Below are positions 12,403 to 16,122 of a stretch of 16,122 nt of DNA, one piece after another. The stretch comes from an archaeon (lineage in GTDB: Archaea; Nanobdellota; Nanobdellia; SCGC-AAA011-G17; GW2011-AR17). Location: NCBI GenBank assembly GCA_023245975.1, contig JAHFJF010000008.1:1-16122 (forward strand). Direction: 5' to 3'. Made by a program: the position numbers and the translations under genes. A model generated the notes under the pieces. That model did not search any database. It saw nothing but the letters and a program-made list of their open reading frames with translations, and was not told the origin of the DNA. Within the stretch, counting starts at the first letter, position 1; every line of letters begins with the position of its first letter.

Positions 12403-14312
12403 ATTAAACTAGAACTTATACATTTTCCATCTACGCAAACATTGCTACTGCATTCAAAATTATTCTCGCAAGCCTCTTCTTTTAGCTGCTCAATAAATGT
12501 TCCCTGATCAGAACAAAACTTTTGAGATTTCCTGTAGCCAAATGGATAGCACTTATCATCTAGCGGGCAAGAATCCTTGCAGACCAAGACTGGCTCTATT
12601 ATTGGTATTGTTTCAGTTGGTTCCCCCCCGCATACGAGAGAATCCGCCCAGCTTTTAATTTCATCACTTTTCATAAATCCTTCTTTTCTAAAGTCACATC
12701 CCCCTTTATAAAAAATAAAGGACGGTACCATCTTAACATCAAATTTCTGTGAAATACCCTCTTCTTTGACATTGTAAACCACAATCCCATAATTATTAAA
12801 AAATCCATTTTGTTTTAAGAAACCTATTTCTACATCCATTTCCTGGCAATATTCGCAATTATCATCACGGAAATAATACAGCGTGCCTTGTGTAGGAATT
12901 GATGCTTGTACCTCGCTTGGAGCTGTAGGGGTTGCAATCCTTCCTTCCGTATAACAATCATTTGATATAGAAAAGGAATTAACGCCACACTTACTATTAT
13001 CCTTGTAACATTTATCCTTGCAGAACTCAGCTGCAGATTGCTGCCATGCTTCGCTTGACTTGCAAGAAAGCCCATCTCCAGATTTTGATTCTGTCCCGTC
13101 ATAACACTGCCAGTATGCAACTCTAAATCCCTTATTCTTAACTTCCGCAAAATTGATTTCTCCTGCATTGCATTCAAATTTAATTTCCTTATTGCTTCCA
13201 TCCTGAATTGTATATTGATAGCCACCACATGTTGATTTCCATGTAACCTGCTCCCCTTCGTAACCGTTATGATTTATAATACAACTGCCTTTGCCCCTGC
13301 AGAATTTTGTTTCTGGCTCTTTTCCACTTAAAGAGCCTGAAGGATAACATTCCTGCTCATTCCCAGAATCAGTAAATATGCAAGTTACTTGCTCAGAGAT
13401 TTCTTTACCCCTTATGCAAGCACCATTTTGACAGCCAAAGGTACATCCATAAGTGAAACTTACTCTTGCAAGATTACCGTCACAAATATATTCCAGAAGA
13501 GTATTGCCATCGCAAACATCTATCTCACATGTGGCGCCTGCACAGGTTTTTCCTTGTGTATAATAATCTGGACCGTCAGAATCTGTGCATGTTGAAGCCT
13601 GAATCGGCGATGGTTGGACTTGGCTTGAAATTGGCTGTGCAAGTTGTGGGCATTCAAAATTGATTTCATTATTTTGTCCGTCTATTACTGTCTCAAAATA
13701 ACCGCCGCAGCTGCTTTTCCAAGCCAGTTTTGTCCCCTTGATTCCGAATACATCAACCAAACAGTTTCCTATTCCAGAACAAGCAAACTTCCCATCATAA
13801 GCATAACATTTCTGATATGCATTTGAATTCAAAAAGGTGCATTTTACTTGCTCTCTTATAGATTCTGTAGATTGCACCGGAACAGGTTCTGTATTCAGCA
13901 CTGGAGTTGGAGTTATTGTTTGTACCGGAGTCTGGGTTGTTGTGCTTTGTATTGGAACACATTTAAAGACTATCTCCTCACTATTTCCATCGATGGTAGT
14001 AGAGACCTCACCGCCGCAGCTGCTTTTCCAGGTAAGTGCCTTACCACCCCCCCCATAAACATCGGAAGTACACGCCGTTGTGCCTGAACATTTAAATGAC
14101 CCATCGCCAGTATAACAAGTTTGCACTGAATTAGACTCTAAAAAGGTGCACTTTACTTGCTCATTAAAAATCGGAACGGGTTCTGTGCTATCAGTAACCT
14201 TACCAGTAATCAGATAAAACTTTTCAAACAGCCAATCAAAATTTAATGCTGATGAAAAAGGCACCGCCAATAAAAGGATTAAAAACACTGGAAGCAATAT
14301 CCTCATTTTCAT
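12366..14312 (-). CDS. large secreted Cys-repeat protein with thioredoxin-like domain
   Basis: 648 aa from the ATG at 14312 (a TTG upstream gives 655). Signal peptide 1-22 (MKMRILLPVFLILLLAV, cleavage near SSA). Three homologous modules at about 50-118, 153-221 and 307-381 share six cysteines each and the consensus EQV-C-F, CY, C-G, WKSSCGG, DG, and a final I-F-C. Thr/Pro/Gln-rich linkers join them. Between modules 2 and 3 is a Cys-rich segment (243-302: CTDSDGPDYYTQGKTC). After module 3 comes another, then a thioredoxin-fold domain (475-563) with CEYC (486-489) and VPSF holding the cis-Pro. A Cys-rich knot (CENNFECSSNVCVDGKC) and a short amphipathic tail (LIQKFLGWLRNLF) end the protein. Likely extracellular and disulfide-rich; function unknown. 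Confidence 0.85.
   Translation of the reverse strand: MKMRILLPVFLILLLAVPFSSALNFDWLFEKFYLITGKVTDSTEPVPIFNEQVKCTFLESNSVQTCYTGDGSFKCSGTTACTSDVYGGGGKALTWKSSCGGEVSTTIDGNSEEIVFKCVPIQSTTTQTPVQTITPTPVLNTEPVPVQSTESIREQVKCTFLNSNAYQKCYAYDGKFACSGIGNCLVDVFGIKGTKLAWKSSCGGYFETVIDGQNNEINFECPQLAQPISSQVQPSPIQASTCTDSDGPDYYTQGKTCAGATCEIDVCDGNTLLEYICDGNLARVSFTYGCTFGCQNGACIRGKEISEQVTCIFTDSGNEQECYPSGSLSGKEPETKFCRGKGSCIINHNGYEGEQVTWKSTCGGYQYTIQDGSNKEIKFECNAGEINFAEVKNKGFRVAYWQCYDGTESKSGDGLSCKSSEAWQQSAAEFCKDKCYKDNSKCGVNSFSISNDCYTEGRIATPTAPSEVQASIPTQGTLYYFRDDNCEYCQEMDVEIGFLKQNGFFNNYGIVVYNVKEEGISQKFDVKMVPSFIFYKGGCDFRKEGFMKSDEIKSWADSLVCGGEPTETIPIIEPVLVCKDSCPLDDKCYPFGYRKSQKFCSDQGTFIEQLKEEACENNFECSSNVCVDGKCISSSLIQKFLGWLRNLF
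13701..13721. repeat. internal direct repeat, copy in module 2
   Basis: 21-nt sequence beginning ACCGCCGCAGCTGCTTTTCC, identical to 14010-14030. It encodes the WKSSCGG core of the second Cys module on the minus strand. Confidence 0.75.
14010..14030. repeat. internal direct repeat, copy in module 1
   Basis: Identical at 21 nt to 13701-13721, with a second near-identical stretch nearby (AAAAAGGTGCA, then TTTACTTGCTC, at about 13834-13855 and 14142-14163). Module 3 has diverged at the same place, so modules 1 and 2 are the more recent pair. Confidence 0.75.
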
Positions 14313-14337
14313 GATATAATCTTTTATGGGCAACTAT

Positions 14338-14346
14338 GTATATTAA
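14338..14346 (-). promoter_or_regulatory. TATA-like box of the Cys-repeat protein gene
   Basis: Minus-strand TTAATATAC is centred about 30 nt from the ATG at 14312 and favours that start over 14306. Confidence 0.4.
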
Positions 14347-14388
14347 TTTATCGTAATAACTGCTTATAACGTACAAGAAACATAAATG

Positions 14389-14397
14389 TATTTAAAT
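14389..14397 (+). promoter_or_regulatory. TATA box of the winged-helix gene
   Basis: TATTTAAAT is centred 27 nt before the ATG at 14420. It rules out the TTG at 14402, which is too close to the box. Confidence 0.6.
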
Positions 14398-14419
14398 TGA
14401 ATTGATATCAAGAAAAAGA

Positions 14420-15373
14420 ATGCAAATCACAAAAGAGCAAATATTAGATTTGAAAAAGAAGATGCTTGATTACGTAATAGCAAACGGGCCTGTAATACCG
14501 GTACATCTTTCTAAGGCAACTGGAAGCTCAACAATATTCGCAGGAGCAGTACTATCAGAGATGATTGCCCAGCGAATGGTCAAGGTAACAACTGCAAAAA
14601 TTGGTGGCTCTCCAATGTATTATTGCCAAGGGCAGGAAGAAAAATTAGTGATTCTAAGACAATATTTGGGAGAAAGGCCCAAACAAGCTTTTGACATCTT
14701 AAAAGAACAGAAGATATTGCATGACAGGAGTTGTGAACCTTGGCAAAGGGTTGCATTACGCGAAATAAAAGATTTTGCAATGCCAATTTACATAGAGATA
14801 AACGGCTCACAAGAAATATTCTGGAGATGGTATTTGCTTCCTGAAGAAGAGGCTATTAAAGAAATAAAAATTGTACTGGAAGAAGAAGAGAAAAAAAACA
14901 AAAAAGAAGAAAAGATTATAGAGATATCAAAAGAGATTAAATTAGAAGAAAAGGCAGCTGCCTTGCCGCAAATAAAAGAAAATCCAATGGTAGTTGAAGA
15001 GATACAGAGCGAAATTGTAAGAGAAAAGACAAAACCAAAAAAAAGAAAAGAAAAAAAACAAGATGATTTGTTCTATAAGGGGATATTAAAGTTATTCACA
15101 GACAAAAAGATAGATATAATCGAACAAAAAATAATTAAGCCTGGCAAGGAATTCAATTTTGTAGTAAAAGTCCCATCAAGCTTGGGCTTATTGAGCTATC
15201 TGGCGATAGCCAGAGATAAGAAGAAAATAAGCGATTCAGATATTTCAATAGCATTCTCTGAAGGCTTTAATTCCAAGATGCCAGTAATGTATCTAAGCCA
15301 GGGGGAACTTAGCAAGAAAGCAGAAAAAGTCCTAGAATCACATCTGAAAGGCGTAGTATTCAAGAAAATCTGA
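14420..15373 (+). CDS. winged-helix protein with charged linker and conserved C-terminal domain
   Basis: 317 aa from the ATG at 14420. Residues about 1-75 look like a winged helix: KMLDYVIANGPVIPVHLSKA, SSTIFAGAVLSEMIAQRMVK (recognition helix) and a wing ending GSPMYYCQGQEEK. A second small domain follows (to about 150), then a highly charged Glu/Lys linker (about 150-220: EEEEKKNKKEEK, KPKKRKEKKQ). The C-terminal domain (about 222-317) has FNFVVKVPSSLGLLSYLAIA, DKKKISDSDISIAF and LSQGELSKKAEKVL. I have a sense of similar proteins in DPANN genomes but cannot name a family; a restriction-endonuclease-like fold is conceivable, unproven. It is probably DNA-bound. The 3' end overlaps the convergent PLC-like gene by 14 nt. 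Confidence 0.75.
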   Translation: MQITKEQILDLKKKMLDYVIANGPVIPVHLSKATGSSTIFAGAVLSEMIAQRMVKVTTAKIGGSPMYYCQGQEEKLVILRQYLGERPKQAFDILKEQKILHDRSCEPWQRVALREIKDFAMPIYIEINGSQEIFWRWYLLPEEEAIKEIKIVLEEEEKKNKKEEKIIEISKEIKLEEKAAALPQIKENPMVVEEIQSEIVREKTKPKKRKEKKQDDLFYKGILKLFTDKKIDIIEQKIIKPGKEFNFVVKVPSSLGLLSYLAIARDKKKISDSDISIAFSEGFNSKMPVMYLSQGELSKKAEKVLESHLKGVVFKKI

Positions 15374-15995
15374 ATTTTAACATAACAAAGAAACCTGTTA
15401 ATCTAGAGCCAAGACTTTGATAACATTCCTTCTCGTAATATGCATGAGACAAAGCATAACCAGCTTCCAAAGCATTTGATAATTCCCTTGATTGTATAAG
15501 AAGATCTTTCTTTCTCAGCCAGAACCCCCAATCTTTCTCTGACAACTGCCCTTTAGAAAGATATTGCTCTGCATCCTTCTCACCAACTGCGCATTTAGCC
15601 AAAAAAGGAACGCCTTCGGCCTCCTTCTCAAACTTTGCATGCTGGCTATACTCCTCACCATTTATATTATGCGGCGCGGCAAAGCTATCAGAGATATAAT
15701 GGGTGGCAATGCCTAAAGACAAGCTAGCCAAAGAATAATTACTAACGTCATAGAAATCCTTAGAAGCCTTGAGCCAGTAATCTGCTTTCTTTACAGAACT
15801 AGGATAGCTATGGTACTCAAAATCCTGGAATACACTATCTGGCATTATAGACCCTTCCTCAATTATGCTTACGTTAAGGTTTGACCTTATATCATTTGGA
15901 AAACTATCATATATCTTAACTGCAAACTCCTTATGAGTTGGCCAGTTCCAGGCAGAGACTAATAAAAGCAACAAAAGGAATGCAATCTTTCTCAT
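15360..15995 (-). CDS. secreted zinc-dependent phospholipase C/S1-P1-fold protein
   Basis: 211 aa from the ATG at 15995 (the TTG just upstream is unlikely). Signal peptide 1-15 (MRKIAFLLLLLLVSA) with predicted cleavage exposing Trp16 as the new N-terminus, as in Bacillus cereus PLC where Trp1 is a zinc ligand. The other ligands line up in order: His21, Asp53, His62, His99, Asp103, His109, His119, Glu123. The run HYISDSFAAPHN matches the His-x3-Asp-x5-His core, and HAKFE the His-x3-Glu end. Trinuclear-zinc enzymes of this fold hydrolyse phosphodiesters in lipids or single-stranded nucleic acid; which one applies here is open. It is shorter than bacterial PLC (about 245 mature residues). TATA box 28 nt upstream, leaderless. 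Confidence 0.88.
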   Translation of the reverse strand: MRKIAFLLLLLLVSAWNWPTHKEFAVKIYDSFPNDIRSNLNVSIIEEGSIMPDSVFQDFEYHSYPSSVKKADYWLKASKDFYDVSNYSLASLSLGIATHYISDSFAAPHNINGEEYSQHAKFEKEAEGVPFLAKCAVGEKDAEQYLSKGQLSEKDWGFWLRKKDLLIQSRELSNALEAGYALSHAYYEKECYQSLGSRLTGFFVMLKFRFS

Positions 15996-16018
15996 CAAGA
16001 AACTATTTTGTCAAACTA

Positions 16019-16027
16019 ATATTTAAT
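16019..16027 (-). promoter_or_regulatory. TATA box of the PLC-like gene
   Basis: Minus-strand ATTAAATAT is centred 28 nt from the ATG at 15995. Confidence 0.55.
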
Positions 16028-16030
16028 ACT

Positions 16031-16117
16031 ATGTCCGAGACTTCAGGAAAAAAATCAGATTCCGCGCCTGTTCCCTATAACCAATATAAACAAAGAAAGA
16101 AGCAGCAGCATTACTGA
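16031..16117 (+). CDS. possible 28-aa ORF at the window edge
   Basis: Reads MSETSGKKSDSAPVPYNQ and then 10 basic or Gln-rich residues to a TGA. An ATG overlaps that stop (TGATG at 16115-16119) and could begin the next gene beyond the window. There is no Shine-Dalgarno site, and the nearest TATA (16019-16027) is too close for leaderless use. It may be a real small gene, the leader of the next one, or chance. Confidence 0.25.
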   Translation: MSETSGKKSDSAPVPYNQYKQRKKQQHY

Positions 16118-16122
16118 TGCAA

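Noticed and set aside
12830..13228. 132-codon minus-strand open frame inside the Cys-repeat gene
   Set aside because: Out-of-frame shadow of the large gene, whose Cys modules and signal peptide are clearly real; no start signal of its own.
14402..14419. TTG start for the winged-helix gene
   Set aside because: It lies 9 nt from the TATA centre; the ATG at 14420 fits the 27-nt leaderless spacing.
1..16122. CRISPR array, insertion sequence, prophage or defence system
   Set aside because: No spaced repeats, transposase, integrase, restriction or toxin-antitoxin gene was found; the window is core genome plus secreted proteins.

Overview
The window is AT-rich archaeal chromosome, most likely from a DPANN-type archaeon (inferred, Woesearchaeota/Pacearchaeota-like). 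The archaeal evidence is a homotetramer-type tRNA-splicing endonuclease, archaeal RNase Z, a NIP7-like PUA protein, an NFACT protein, TATA boxes about 26-30 nt upstream of most start codons, and two tRNA genes without an encoded CCA. The DPANN placement rests on a pilin-like protein beginning KKGAIEMS, Cys-rich secreted modules with a short amphipathic C-terminal tail, and small compact genes. It is a family-level impression, not a proof.

Layout. Positions 1-2294 (minus): CTP synthase, a small two-helix membrane protein, and RlmH, which is interrupted by an in-frame TAG and runs off the window. Positions 2378-2977 (plus): a 59-aa protein followed by a HIT-family protein, then tRNA-Met(CAT) at 2989. 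Positions 3070-5199 (minus): a secreted JAB-like protein and cysteinyl-tRNA synthetase. Positions 5332-7696 (minus): a tightly coupled operon of a short NFACT protein, a NOP2/RsmB-type m5C methyltransferase and a NIP7-like protein, joined by ATGA overlaps. Positions 7743-8285 (minus): a pilin-like surface protein. Positions 8375-10777: a small unknown protein, tRNA-Phe (minus), a SWIM-like CxCxnCxH protein and a polytopic membrane protein. Positions 10767-12258: RNase Z and EndA diverging from a single TATA element. Positions 12310-15995: a candidate 30-aa ORF, a large secreted Cys-repeat/thioredoxin-like protein, a winged-helix protein and a secreted zinc phospholipase C-like protein. The right edge holds a possible small ORF.

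How the genes fit together. Most recognisable genes serve translation and RNA maturation: CysRS, two tRNAs, RNase Z (tRNA 3' end), EndA (tRNA introns), an m5C methyltransferase with a NIP7-like protein (rRNA maturation), NFACT (ribosome rescue) and RlmH (rRNA methylation). A second theme is an exported set: pilin-like protein, Cys-repeat/thioredoxin protein, zinc PLC-like protein and JAB-like protein. Genes behind a promoter look leaderless, while several internal or downstream genes carry a GGTGA-N4-ATG ribosome-binding site.

The observations I rate highest are: the in-frame amber codon inside an otherwise intact rlmH; a CAT tRNA with G at position 37; an NFACT protein that ends before the NFACT-R domain and is coupled to a NOP2-NIP7-like pair; the RNase Z/EndA bidirectional promoter; and the two multi-cysteine or zinc secreted proteins.
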